Assembly (NCBI RefSeq): GCF_010731715.1
Contig: NZ_AP022587.1
Span: 868,001-932,000 of the forward strand
DNA length: 64,000 bases
Origin: Mycobacterium stomatepiae
Lineage (GTDB): Bacteria; Actinomycetota; Actinomycetes; Mycobacteriales; Mycobacteriaceae
Direction of reading: 5' to 3'
Shown here: piece by piece, positions 28,490 through 38,600 of the stretch
Numbering within the stretch: the stretch's first letter is position 1
Layout: each line of letters begins with the position of its first letter
Notes under the pieces: model-generated
Told to the model about the DNA's origin: nothing
Seen by the model: only the letters and a program-made list of their open reading frames with translations
Database searches by the model: none
Position numbers and translations under genes: made by a program

Positions 28490-29984
28490 GGTCGACGGCC
28501 CGTTCGGCGATCCCGAGCACTGCAGCATTCGTCGGCGCCGATGCCACCGACGGCATCACCGACGCGTCGACAACCCGCAGACCGTCGACCCCGCGCACGC
28601 GGAGTTCCGGATCCACCACCGCGAGGTCGTCGGTGCCGATTCGGCACGTATCGACCAGATGGAAAAACGAATCCGTGCTACGCCGCAGGAACGCGCGGCA
28701 ATCCTCGTCGCTCTGCACGTGTGCGCCGGGAAAAAGTTCCGTACCCCGCCAGGGTGACAACGCGGCACCCTGTGCGATTTCGCGTGCCAGCCGCAACGCC
28801 ACGACCATCCGATCGATATCGGTCCGCTCGGTGAGATAGCCGGGATCGATCAACGGCGGGTCCCCCGCGTCCGGACCGCCCAAGCGCACCGATCCCCGGC
28901 TCATCGGGCGCACCACCGAAAACGTCACGGAGAAACCGGGACTCGCGCCCCGCCAGCGCGGCTCGATGGCCGCTTCGGCGAACAGCATCAGCACGTCGGG
29001 GTCCTCGTGCTTGTGACTGCGGGTCAGCAGCTGCAGCCGGCGAAACGGGGATTCCTCGACACTCCGCTTGGCGTCGTAGGACACCCACGCGATGGGATGG
29101 TCCTGAAGATTCTCCCCGACGCCGGGAAGATCAACCACCACCGGCACATCGTGTTCGCGAAGCTGGGCGGCAGGCCCGATACCCGAGCGCATCAGCGTGT
29201 TCGGCGATACAATCGCGCCCGCACACAAGATGACTTCGCGTTCGACGTAGATATCTTGAAGCTGGCTATCTTTCGAGTACCGGGCACCGAGGCAGCGCGG
29301 CCCGTCCAGGATCAGTTGGCGCACGTGGGCCTCGGTCACGACGGTCAGATTGGGATGCGAGCGCACCGGCCCCAGGTAGGCATCGGCCGCGCTCTGCCGC
29401 TTGTCGCCGACGACGTTTTGTTCCAGCCACGAAACCCCCTCGGCCTCGGTGCCGTTCGCGTCGGGTGTTTCCGGGTAGCCGGCTTCGAGTACCGCTTGAT
29501 ACGCCGCCCGCGCAAGGGAATTCGCCGCGGACAGCTCTCCCGCCCGCATCGGACCGGCCATCCCCCGGACCTCGGGATCGCGTCCGTCCGCGTGCTCACT
29601 GCGTTTGAGATACGGCAGCATCGTCCGGTAATTCCAGCCGGTGGCCCCTTGCGTTTCCCACGCGTCGTAACTCGAGGAATGTCCGCGAAGGTGGACGAGT
29701 CCGTTGATGCTGCTGGATCCGCCCAAGACCTTCCCGCGCGGGCAGCCGATCACCGCGCCGTCCAGTCCGGCCTGAGGCGTGGTGCTCAGCGCCCAATCCA
29801 CCGGGGATCGCCACAGACTCATCGCGTCCAGCGGGATCCCGCTGTACATCGCTTCCGGCCCGGTGTCGGGTCCGGCTTCCAGTAGCGCAACCCGCAGCCC
29901 GGTGCGCTCGAGCAGGCGGGCTGCCACCACGCATCCCGCCGATCCGCCACCGATGACGAGGTAGTCGACTTTGTTGTCAGCCAT
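28401..29984 (-). CDS. GMC-family FAD oxidoreductase (choline dehydrogenase-like)
   Basis: 527 residues. The FAD motif VIGGGSAGCVVAARLLE, GMC signature CPRGKVLGGSSSINGLVHLRG and second signature GAIVSPNTLMRSGIGP are clear. The C-terminal active-site segment reads FFHLVDTCRIG where the family usually has HxxGTCRMG, so the base His is kept but Gly is Asp; the Asn region reads SAPTNAAVLGIAERAVDLI. It should oxidise an alcohol. It is third in a likely operon with the Rieske oxygenase and the CxxC protein, 42 bp downstream of the latter. The C-terminus is Arg/Pro-rich and overlaps the convergent SDR. Confidence 0.9.
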   Translation of the reverse strand: MADNKVDYLVIGGGSAGCVVAARLLERTGLRVALLEAGPDTGPEAMYSGIPLDAMSLWRSPVDWALSTTPQAGLDGAVIGCPRGKVLGGSSSINGLVHLRGHSSSYDAWETQGATGWNYRTMLPYLKRSEHADGRDPEVRGMAGPMRAGELSAANSLARAAYQAVLEAGYPETPDANGTEAEGVSWLEQNVVGDKRQSAADAYLGPVRSHPNLTVVTEAHVRQLILDGPRCLGARYSKDSQLQDIYVEREVILCAGAIVSPNTLMRSGIGPAAQLREHDVPVVVDLPGVGENLQDHPIAWVSYDAKRSVEESPFRRLQLLTRSHKHEDPDVLMLFAEAAIEPRWRGASPGFSVTFSVVRPMSRGSVRLGGPDAGDPPLIDPGYLTERTDIDRMVVALRLAREIAQGAALSPWRGTELFPGAHVQSDEDCRAFLRRSTDSFFHLVDTCRIGTDDLAVVDPELRVRGVDGLRVVDASVMPSVASAPTNAAVLGIAERAVDLIAAGETEVAVRQAHSLAAPWPSRHTPVR

Positions 29985-30026
29985 TGAGCCGACACTAGGC
30001 GCGTGCAGCCGAGTTCACTGGCCGCG

Positions 30027-30365
30027 TCACGCGCCACTCTGGACGAATCGCGCAGTCGGGGTGCGATTTACGTGTGTCGGCGACTCGTCGACGATGGCCA
30101 GCTCCCCGCGGCGCACCGCTTCGACGATCGACTCACGCAGCGCTGAACACGCCAGGAACACCCCACGGCCGGCGTGCGCCGACACCTTCCGGGCTTCGGC
30201 CCGCTCGGCACACCGATCGGTTGCCTCCGCATTCCACTGCACACTGGTCTGATTCCAGGTGCTCTTGCGGACCAGCACCTGCGCGCCGCAGCTGCCGCAC
30301 GCCACGGGCAGCATCGGCATCTCGTCGAGCCGATTATCCGTCCGCACCGGCGAATCGAGCGCCAT
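30027..30365 (-). CDS. Small CxxC protein coupled to Rieske oxygenase
   Basis: From ATG 30365 the product is 112 residues: MALDSPVRTDNRLDEMPMLPVACGSCGAQVLVRKSTWNQTSVQWN, then two more cysteines (TDRCAER, FLACSAL). The ATG shares a base with the Rieske gene's TGA (TGATG), so the two are translationally coupled. The CxxC site could hold zinc or help a redox step; there are too few spaced cysteines for a classical ferredoxin. I do not recognise a named family, but the coupling suggests an accessory subunit or electron-transfer aid to the oxygenase. Confidence 0.7.
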   Translation of the reverse strand: MALDSPVRTDNRLDEMPMLPVACGSCGAQVLVRKSTWNQTSVQWNAEATDRCAERAEARKVSAHAGRGVFLACSALRESIVEAVRRGELAIVDESPTHVNRTPTARFVQSGA

Positions 30366-31489
30366 CACAGCGAGCCTTGCGCCGCCATGTTCGCTTCGGC
30401 CTCTTTCATCCACGCCTCGTACGGCCGCGTCGTGTCGAGTTCGAACTCGAAGCGGTCCACCATGTCCGGCTGCACGTCGGCGACGTCGACGTAGAACTGC
30501 TCATACCAGCGACGCAGCTGATACACCGGGCCGTCCTCCTCAACCAGGAGCGGGTTGTCGATGCGTGCCTTGTGCCGCCAGATCTCGACGTCCTGCTCGA
30601 AACCGAGCTTGACGTAGTCGCCGAGCTGGATCGCGGTTTGCATGGCGTCGTCGCCGGGCAGTGCCTCGGACTTCTTGACGATGATGCCATATTGCAGCAC
30701 AAAGGAATTGGAGTCGATCGGATAATGGCAGTTGATCAGAATCGATTGCGCGTCACCGTATTCGTAGTGGTAGGTCAGGTCGTCGATCATGAAGGACGGC
30801 CCGTAGTAGGACGCTACCGAGGTGTTGCCCAGCATCCGTGAGCCTTCGGTGCCACCCATGTCGGGACGGCCCTCGCCGTTCATGTACTGCGTCGCGACGT
30901 GTCCTTCGAAGATGTTCTTGAAGTAGGTCGGCAACGCGCCGTGGATGTAGTAGAAGTACGCCATATCCACGACGTTCTCGATGATTTCGCGACAGTTGCT
31001 GGTTCCGACGACCGTGGTGTACCAGTGCCAGTCGGTCCATTCGTCGCTGGTGGCCCCCTCGATGCGCGGGATCGTCACCTCCGGCGGCGGCGGTTTGCGC
31101 TCGGGGTCGTTCCAGACGAACAACATGCCGTCCTGCTCCAGCGTCGTCCAGGTCGCCGTGCGGGCCAGTTTGGGTGCGCGCCGGGCGTAGGGCACCTGCT
31201 TGCAGCGCCCGTCGCCGCCCCAGCGCCAGTCGTGGAACGGGCAGGCGATCTCGTCGCCCTTCACCTCGCCCTGGGACAGGTCGCCGCCCATATGCCGGCA
31301 GTAGCTGTCGAGAACGTTGAGGTTGCCGTTCCCGCTGCGGAAGACGACGAGCTTCTGACCGAATGCCTTGATCGCGTGCGGCTTGCCGTCACCGAAATCT
31401 CTGATCAACCCCAGGCAATGCCAGCCGCGGGCAAACCGCGTCGGTGCGGCTTGGGCTTCGATGAGCCGAATTTCGTCGGTGTCCTGCAT
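30365..31489 (-). CDS. KshA-like Rieske oxygenase with His-to-Tyr change at an iron ligand
   Basis: 374 residues closely resembling KshA, the 3-ketosteroid 9-alpha-hydroxylase oxygenase. The Rieske [2Fe-2S] ligands are present: Cys64-x-His66 and Cys83-x2-His86. In the catalytic domain KshA reads DMAHFFYIH, supplying two His ligands; here it is DMAYFYYIH (175-183), so the first His is Tyr178 (codon TAC) while His183 and the carboxylate Asp (about 300, EQDVEIWRHK) remain. C-terminal LLVEEDGPVYQLRRWYEQFYVDVADVQPDMVDRFEFELD is strongly KshA-like. The enzyme may be inactive, use a tyrosinate ligand, or have a changed function. It heads an operon with the CxxC protein and GMC enzyme and is divergent from the KstD-like gene. 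Confidence 0.88.
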   Translation of the reverse strand: MQDTDEIRLIEAQAAPTRFARGWHCLGLIRDFGDGKPHAIKAFGQKLVVFRSGNGNLNVLDSYCRHMGGDLSQGEVKGDEIACPFHDWRWGGDGRCKQVPYARRAPKLARTATWTTLEQDGMLFVWNDPERKPPPPEVTIPRIEGATSDEWTDWHWYTTVVGTSNCREIIENVVDMAYFYYIHGALPTYFKNIFEGHVATQYMNGEGRPDMGGTEGSRMLGNTSVASYYGPSFMIDDLTYHYEYGDAQSILINCHYPIDSNSFVLQYGIIVKKSEALPGDDAMQTAIQLGDYVKLGFEQDVEIWRHKARIDNPLLVEEDGPVYQLRRWYEQFYVDVADVQPDMVDRFEFELDTTRPYEAWMKEAEANMAAQGSL

Positions 31490-31589
31490 GGGGATGATTC
31501 AACTCCGCAAAACGCACCGGTGGGGCTGCCGTTCCACTCATCAGGACGACTATTCCGACGGCGCGGCGCCGGGACATACCGTACTCGGC

Positions 31590-33293
31590 GTGACAGCACT
31601 CAGCGCGACGATCCCCGCCGGGCTGCCCATCGCCGACACGACTGTCGACCTGCTGGTCGTGGGCTCGGGAACCGGGTTGGCCGCGGCGCTGGCCGCCCAC
31701 GAACTGGGGCTGTCGGTGCTGGTCGTGGAGAAGGCGTCGCACGTGGGGGGCTCGACCGCCCGGTCTGGCGGCGCCCTGTGGCTGCCGGCCAGACCGGTGC
31801 TGGCCGAGGCCGCCGCAGGCGATACGCAGGAGCACGCCGCCACCTACCTGGACTCGGTGGTGGCGGGTTCGGCGCCGCGGCAGCGTTCGACGGGATTCTT
31901 GACACACGTGTCCGCGACGGTCGACATGCTGCGGCGGACCACTGCGCTGCGATTCTTCTGGGCGCGTGACTATTCCGATTACCACCCCGAGCAACCTGGT
32001 GGCAGCGCGGCGGGCCGCACCTGCGAGTGCCACCCGTTCGACACGTCGCTGCTCGGCGCGTACCGCACGCGGTTGGAGCCGGGGTTGATGGAGGCGAGCA
32101 TCCCGGTGCCGACGACGGGTGCCGACTACCGCTGGATGAATCTGGTGGCGCGGGTGCCGCGCAAGGGAATTCCGACGTTCGCCAAGCGGATCGCGCAGGG
32201 GGTGGGCGGCCTGATGTTGGGTCGCCGTTACGCGGCGGGCGGTCAGGGCCTGGCGGCCGGCCTGTTCGCGGGTGTGTTGCACGCCGGCATCCCGGTGTGG
32301 ACAGACACCCGCCTGCTGCGCCTCGACGTCGACGGTGATCGGGTACGCGGGGCGGTTGTCTTGCACGGCGGCCGCGAGGTGCTGATCACCGCGCGGCGCG
32401 GGGTCGTGCTGGCCACCGGCGGTTTCGACCACAGCATGGACATGCGGTGGAAATTCCAGTCCGAGTCGCTGGGCGCCAACCTGAGTCTGGGCGCGGCGGC
32501 CAACACCGGCGACGGAATTCGCGCCGGACAAGAACTCGGCGCCGGCATCGACCTGATGGATCAGGCGTGGTGGTTCCCCGCCGTCGCCCCGTTGCCCGGC
32601 CAGGCGCCGGCGGTGATGCTGGCCGAACGATCGTTGCCGGGCAGCCTGATCGTGAACCAGCACGGCCGCCGCTTCGCCAACGAGTCGTCGGACTACATGT
32701 CCTTCGGCCAGCGGCTGCTCGAGCTGCAGCGATCGGGCAACCCGGTCGAATCGATGTGGATCATCTTCGACCAGCAATACCGCAATAGCTATGTCTTTGG
32801 CGCCCAACTATTTCCGCGGATGCGAATCCCGCAGACCTGGTACGACGCCGGCATCGCGGTACGCGCCGACGACTTCGCCGGACTGGCCACGCGGATCGGC
32901 GTGCCGGTTGCGAATTTCACGGCGACGGTCACCGCTTTCAACCAAAACGCCGCTGCGGGTGCCGATCCCGACTTCGGCCGGGGACACAGCGCCTACGACC
33001 ACTACTACGGCGACCCGACGATCTCGCCCAATCCCAACCTGCGCGTGCTGACCAAGGGGCCGTTCTACGCCGTCAAGATGGTGCTCAGCGACCTGGGCAC
33101 CTGCGGCGGATTGAAAGCCGACCACCGGGCGCGGGTTTTGCGCGAGGACGGTGCGGTGATCAACGGGCTCTACGCAATCGGCAATACCGCCGCCAACGCG
33201 TTCGGCACGACGTATCCGGGCGCGGGCGCGACGATCGCGCAGGGACTCGTGTACGGCTACATCGCCGCGCTCGACGCGGCCGGGTACAACTAG
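31590..33293 (+). CDS. KstD-like 3-ketosteroid delta-1-dehydrogenase paralogue
   Basis: 567 residues from GTG 31590, the same size as KstD (about 563). FAD motif VVGSGTGLAAALAAHELG, SHVGGSTARSGGALWLPA, and the C-terminal KGPFYAVKMVLSDLGTCGGLKADHRARVL plus IGNTAANAFGTTYPGAGATIAQGLVYGYIAA match the KstD family, including the active-site Tyr region (FYAVKM) and nucleotide-binding tail. It should introduce a double bond in a 3-ketosteroid-like ring. KstD and KshA together open the steroid B ring, so its divergent pairing with the KshA-like gene fits. The 100-bp divergent region contains a lone TATTCC half-site but no full IclR palindrome. The stop overlaps the convergent PadR gene. Confidence 0.88.
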   Translation: MTALSATIPAGLPIADTTVDLLVVGSGTGLAAALAAHELGLSVLVVEKASHVGGSTARSGGALWLPARPVLAEAAAGDTQEHAATYLDSVVAGSAPRQRSTGFLTHVSATVDMLRRTTALRFFWARDYSDYHPEQPGGSAAGRTCECHPFDTSLLGAYRTRLEPGLMEASIPVPTTGADYRWMNLVARVPRKGIPTFAKRIAQGVGGLMLGRRYAAGGQGLAAGLFAGVLHAGIPVWTDTRLLRLDVDGDRVRGAVVLHGGREVLITARRGVVLATGGFDHSMDMRWKFQSESLGANLSLGAAANTGDGIRAGQELGAGIDLMDQAWWFPAVAPLPGQAPAVMLAERSLPGSLIVNQHGRRFANESSDYMSFGQRLLELQRSGNPVESMWIIFDQQYRNSYVFGAQLFPRMRIPQTWYDAGIAVRADDFAGLATRIGVPVANFTATVTAFNQNAAAGADPDFGRGHSAYDHYYGDPTISPNPNLRVLTKGPFYAVKMVLSDLGTCGGLKADHRARVLREDGAVINGLYAIGNTAANAFGTTYPGAGATIAQGLVYGYIAALDAAGYN

Positions 33294-33967
33294 TCGGCTT
33301 CGCGCTTGGCCTCGACCTGCTTTTCGACCTCGCGCCAGTAGCCCGGCGTGGTGCGCGCCCTCCCCGACGAACCCTTCGGCGCCGTCTGCAATATGCGGTC
33401 GGCCTCGTCGATGTCCTTCATCATCTCCAGGGCGAACTCGCGCTCGGCGGCGTAGTACTTGGCCGCCCAGCGCAACGCGAGCACCGAGTACGCCCACGCG
33501 GGTTCAGCTTCGGCCCCCTCGGCATCCTCGACCGCCTTGCGGTGCCGGGCCTCGGTGTAGGCCGCATACTCCTGCAACAGTTCCTTGAGCCGCGCCGGAT
33601 TACTCAGATGTCCCAACGTCATCCGCATCAACACGCTGTGTTTGAGCACCGGCGGATCCACCGGCGAGTCAGTCGCCCACTCGGTGACCGCGGCCAACCC
33701 GGCATCGGTGATTTTGTAGAGGCGGCGGGTGCGGGTGCCCTCGTCACGCTCGACGCGAGACGTCGCCAGCCCCAGTCCCTCGAGCTTCTTCAACTCGGTG
33801 TAGATCTGGCTGAACGACGGACTCCAGTAGTAAAGGTCGACGCTCCAGTCGATCCACTTCTTCAGGTCGTAGCCGGAGACTTCCTCTTCGTAAGACAACA
33901 TGCCGAGCAGCGCCCAGCTGGTCGCCGCCAGCCCGGCTTTACTCGGCTTTCCGCTGGTCTCCGCCAC
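33290..33967 (-). CDS. PadR-family transcriptional regulator
   Basis: 225 residues with the PadR winged-helix N-terminus: SWALLGMLSYEEEVSGYDLKKWIDWSVDLYYWSPSFSQIYTELKKLEGLGLATSR, then a helical C-terminal dimer domain (Vir-type) with an acidic linker. PadR proteins repress genes for phenolic or multidrug responses. It converges with the KstD-like gene with a few bases of overlap, so its target is not obvious; the upstream region contains only a decayed LLM fragment. The ATG at 33967 is the natural start. Confidence 0.9.
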   Translation of the reverse strand: MAETSGKPSKAGLAATSWALLGMLSYEEEVSGYDLKKWIDWSVDLYYWSPSFSQIYTELKKLEGLGLATSRVERDEGTRTRRLYKITDAGLAAVTEWATDSPVDPPVLKHSVLMRMTLGHLSNPARLKELLQEYAAYTEARHRKAVEDAEGAEAEPAWAYSVLALRWAAKYYAAEREFALEMMKDIDEADRILQTAPKGSSGRARTTPGYWREVEKQVEAKREAD

Positions 33968-34079
33968 GTCGCCAGGTTAACAACACAGGTTGCGGGCGGG
34001 GCCGGCACTGACCGCTGGCCGGGATACCGCAACATGACCGCTTTTGGGTCGCCTTTCCTGAGCATCTCGTCGTTCGGCC

Positions 34080-34248
34080 GAGCATGTCGAATCGTCGGGG
34101 TCATCCGCGACCGGCCGGGGATGAGCGCAGAGCAGATCATCGACAGGTTGGACCGGTTCGCTGAGCAGGGCGTGACGGTGAGCGCCGTTCCCATTCCGGC
34201 GGTGCGCGGCGTCGACGAATATCTCGACTACGCGCAGCAGGTGATGGG
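34080..34248 (+). pseudogene. C-terminal fragment of an LLM (luciferase-like) F420/FMN oxidoreductase
   Basis: A plus-strand frame reads IRDRPGMSAEQIIDRLDRFAEQGVTVSAVPIPAVRGVDEYLDYAQQVMG, the typical C-terminal end of mycobacterial LLM-class oxidoreductases, with no N-terminal barrel upstream. It is a truncated relic. The rest of the 33968-34430 interval shows no gene; an in-frame ATG at 34034 leads into the relic but gives no recognisable domain. Confidence 0.6.
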
Positions 34249-34438
34249 GAGATCACGCCGACCGTCCATTAGCTGGAGCCGGCCAGCCATGGGAGGACGC
34301 GCCTCCCATGCGTTAGGACACGTGTCCTAGCGGTGGCGGTATCGCACGGACGCGATGGAGTTGTCCGCACGGTCAACGGGCACTTCGCACGTCCGGTGTC
34401 GTGTCGGTCAACTCCCCGGACGAAAGGTGCGGACAACC

Positions 34439-35587
34439 GTGGCCCGAAGATTCGCTGTTGCCGGTCGAACGCAAGGCCTCTATGCGCCGCACCCGGCCGG
34501 AAGCACACTACCGCGGCGGCTTTTGGGCCCCGACCATCCTTTGCTGGCCCCAATCCAGCTGGGCGCGTTGTACGCGCCGAACCGGATCCTGATGGCGCCC
34601 ATGACCCGCACCCGCGCCGCCGACGATGGGGTGCCCACCCAGTTGATGGCCGATTACTACGCACAGCGGGCGAACTCGGGGTTGATCATCACCGAAGGCA
34701 CGTTCCCCTCCCCACGGGGTCGCGCGTACCCGCGCCAGCCCGGTTTGCACACCGACGCCCAACAAGCCCGATGGGCACGGGTCGCCGAGGCGGTACACGC
34801 GGCCGGTGGCCGAATTATGCTGCGGCTCATGCACTCTGGCCGTATCTCACATCCGGACATCCTGGACGGTCAACTGCCCGTAGGCCCCTCGGAAATCAGG
34901 CCGTCCGGCACCGCCCACACCGACGCCTGCAAGAAGGCTTTCGTCGTTCCGCACGAACTCTCCGATCGCCAAATCGGCTGCGTTATTTCCGATTTCGTCG
35001 CTGCGGCGTGTCGGGCGCGCGCCGCCGGCGCGGACGGCGTCGAGATCGACGCAGCGAACGGATACCTGTTGAGTCAATTCCTGACGTACGACGCGAACTA
35101 TCGGCGCGACGCCTACGGCGGCTCCGCCCAGGATCGTGCGCGGCTTCCAACCGAGGTCATCAATGCGGTCGCGAACGCGATCGGTCCCGACCGGCTGGGG
35201 CTGCGCATCTCTCCGGGCAATCCGGAGAACGACATTCACGAACCGGACCTCGAGGCGCACCTGATCCTCGCCAAGAACGCCCGCGAACTTGGGTTGGCCT
35301 ATCTGCACGCACGGGTACCACCGGAACGGCCGATCTACTCGTGGTTGCGGCGCCGCTGGCCCGACCGCCTTTTGCTCAACCGCAGGTTCCAGACCACGAC
35401 GACCCGGGAGCGCGCCGTCGACGTCGTTACGAGCGGCACGGCGGACGCCGTGACGATCGACCATGCATACCTGGCGAATCCGGATCTGGTGCGGCGATGG
35501 ACTTACGGCGCGCAACTCAACGAGCCCAGGATGGAATTCCTCTACACCGGTGGCGCGTTGGGGTACACCGATTACCCGCCCATGTGA
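34439..35587 (+). CDS. Old yellow enzyme family NAD(P)H:flavin oxidoreductase, altered active site
   Basis: The OYE barrel begins LLAPIQLGALYAPNRILMAPMTRTRA and includes GLIITEGTF, MHSGRISHPD, DGVEIDAANGYLLSQFL, NYRRDAYGGS and LGLRISPGN. The usual substrate-anion pair is His-x-x-Asn/His in EIHxANGYL; here it is Asp (EIDAANGYL), and the usual Gln of QxxHxGR is Leu (LRLMHSGR). FMN binding should remain, but ene-reduction may be weakened or retuned. The N-terminus is uncertain: GTG 34439 is preferred over an ATG at 34355, yet even this leaves a longer leader than usual. It may be co-transcribed with the carboxylic acid reductase 90 bp downstream. Confidence 0.84.
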   Translation: MARRFAVAGRTQGLYAPHPAGSTLPRRLLGPDHPLLAPIQLGALYAPNRILMAPMTRTRAADDGVPTQLMADYYAQRANSGLIITEGTFPSPRGRAYPRQPGLHTDAQQARWARVAEAVHAAGGRIMLRLMHSGRISHPDILDGQLPVGPSEIRPSGTAHTDACKKAFVVPHELSDRQIGCVISDFVAAACRARAAGADGVEIDAANGYLLSQFLTYDANYRRDAYGGSAQDRARLPTEVINAVANAIGPDRLGLRISPGNPENDIHEPDLEAHLILAKNARELGLAYLHARVPPERPIYSWLRRRWPDRLLLNRRFQTTTTRERAVDVVTSGTADAVTIDHAYLANPDLVRRWTYGAQLNEPRMEFLYTGGALGYTDYPPM

Positions 35588-35680
35588 CGAGTAACCAAGG
35601 TCACACTCGCTCGGCGCGGTGCCCCCACCGTCCGGATGGTGTTCGGCCTCGAAGAAGAAATAAAGACGGAAGGACACACC

Positions 35681-38600
35681 ATGACAAGCGGATCACTGCA
35701 CGACACGCGCTTGGCCGACATGAGCGACGACCGAGACGACCGGCAGGCCCAGCGGGTCGCCGAATTGTTCGACAATGATCCGCAATTCCGCGCGGCGGCT
35801 CCTCTTCCCGAGGTGATCGAGGGGGCCTGCGCACCCGGCCTGCGGCTCACCGAGGTCTTCGAGAAGATCGTCGAGGGCTACGCCGATCGTCCCGCCCTCG
35901 GCGAGCGGGTTCGCGAATTGGTCACCGACGCCGATGGCCGCACCGCGGTGAAACTCCAGCCGCGGTTCCATACCATCAGCTACCGCGAAGTGTGGGACCG
36001 GGTGCGCGCAATCGCGAGCGCCTGGGCCAACGACCCCGAAAATCCGTTGGTGGCAGGCGATGTCGTGGCGACGGTCGGGTTCTCCAGCGCCGACTATCTA
36101 GTCATCGACATGGTCTGCGCCTATCTGGGATTGGTGACCGTACCCCTGCAGCACAACGCACCGGTGGCAAGGCTGCGACCGATCATCGAGGAATGCGAAC
36201 CGAAGATCGTCGCGGTCAGCGCCGAATATCTCGATCTGGCAGCCGAATCCGTGCTGACCAGCTCCTCGTTGCGGCAACTTATGGTGTTCGACTACCAACC
36301 CGACGTCGACGAGCAACGAGAGAACTTCGAACAGACCCGCGTCCGATTGCAGGGCTTGGGTGCTGCGGTGGGGATCACCACGGTGGACGACGTCGTCGAA
36401 CGCGGGCGCCGGCTGCCCACCGTTGCACCCTTTGTCGAGGGCGGCGACGAGCGCCTGGCAATGATCATGTACACCTCCGGCAGCACCGGAACGCCCAAGG
36501 GCGCCATGTACACCGAACGCACGATCACCACGCTGTGGACATCGATGCTCTTCCTTACGCCTGGCCTGCCGGTGATCAACGTGAATTTCATGCCGCTCAA
36601 TCACCTTGGCGGCCGGTTGCCGCTGGCGTCGGCTTTCCTCGCTGGAGGTACCAGCTATTTCGTCCCGGAATCCGATCTGTCCACCCTGTTCGAGGACTGG
36701 GCGCTGGTGCGGCCCACCGAAGTCGGGGTGGTGCCGCGGGTGGTCGAGATGCTGTATCAGCACTTCCGCGGACTCGTCGACCGCGGGATCGCCGAGGGGG
36801 CAGATCCCGCAACTGCGGAACAGGATGCGGCGACCGAGGTGCGCGAGCACGTACTGGGCGGCCGGGTTTTCGGCGGCTTCGTCGGCAGCGCGCCGTTGGC
36901 GACAGAAATGAAGGTATTCCTGGATTCGATGCTGGACGCACACATCACCGACGGCTACGGGCTGACCGAGACCGGAATGCTGACCCGAGATGGGATGATC
37001 AGCCGCAAACGGGTCATCGACTACAAGCTGATCGACGTCCCCGAGCTCGGCTACTTCCTCACCGACCGGCCTTATCCCCGTGGGGAATTGCTCGTCAAGA
37101 CCGACACGATGACACCGGGTTACTACAAGCGCCCGGAAATCACCGCACAGGTCTTCGACGAGGACGGCTTCTACCGGACCGGCGACGTGATGGCCGAGAT
37201 CGAACCCGACCATCTCGTCTACGTCGACCGCCGCAACAACGTTCTCAAGCTCGCTCAGGGCGGGTTCGTCGCGGTGACGAACCTGGAATCGATCTACGCC
37301 GGGGCGCCACTGGTGCGACAGATCTTCGTGTACGGCAACAGCGAACGGCCCAGCCTGCTGGCCGTCATCGTGCCCACCCCCGAAGCCCTCGCCGAATACG
37401 GCAACAGCCCCGCGCTCAAAACGGCCATCCACCAATCGCTTCGGCAGACCGCATCGGCCGCACGGTTGCAGTCTTATGAGCTGCCCGTCGACTTCATCCT
37501 GGAAACCAAACCATTCACCGACGAGAACGGTCTGCTCTCCGGATTGGGCAAGCAGCTACGCCCCCGGCTCAAGGAGCGCTACGGCGAACGACTCGAGCAG
37601 CTGTACACCGAGATCGCGGCCGCCCAGGTCGACGAGATCAGGGTGTTGCGTGAGTCCGCGGCCGACCGGCCGGTGGTGGAGACACTCGCCGGTGCCTGCC
37701 GCACGCTGCTCGGCACATCGGGCGCCGACGCCGAGGATCACTTCACCGATCTCGGCGGGGATTCGTTGTCCGCGTTGAGCTTCTCCCGGCTGCTGGAAGA
37801 GATCTTCCGCGTGGAGGTCCCGGTCGCGGTGATCACCAGCCCGGCCAACAACATCGCGAAGATCGCCGACTACATCGACAGCCAGCGCGGTGCCGGTGTC
37901 CAGCGTCCGACGTTCAGCACCGTTCACGGGCAAGGCGCAACCACCATTGCTGCCGGCGAGCTGACGTTGGACAAGTTCATCGACGTCCAAACATTTTCCA
38001 CTGCACCGTCTTTGCCGCATGCCACCGGAGCACCGCACACCGTGCTGCTGACCGGTGCGAACGGATGGTTAGGACGATTCCTCGCCCTAGAGTGGCTGGA
38101 ACGGCTCGCCGAGCGCGGCGGCAAACTGGTTACGATCGTGCGTGGCCGCGACGCCGACGAGGCCAGGGCGCGGCTGGAAAATGCCTTCGACAGTGGCGAT
38201 CCCGAGCTGCTGAGCAGGTTCCGCGATCTCGCCGCCGTCCACCTCGAGGTGCTGCCGGGCGATATCGGCGACCAGGATCTAGGCCTGGACCCGGCGACCT
38301 GGCAGCGGCTGGCCGACACCGTGGACCTGATCGTGCACCCGGCCGCGCTGGTCAACCATGTGCTCCCCTACGACCAGCTGTTCGGGCCCAATGTCGTTGG
38401 AACCGCGGAGATTATCCGGCTAGCGATCACAACCCATATCAAGCCCGTCACCTATTTGTCCACCATCGCGGTGGCGATGACGGTGCCGACGGGCCAGTTC
38501 CAGGAGGACGAGGACATCCGGCGGGTCAGTCCCACCCGTCCGCTCAACGACGAGTACGCCAGCGGATACGCAAACAGCAAGTGGGCCGGCGAGGTACTGC

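Noticed and set aside
31490..31589. TATTCC half-site in the KshA-like/KstD-like divergent region as a second IclR site
   Set aside because: Only one half is present, with no GGAATA partner at the right distance.
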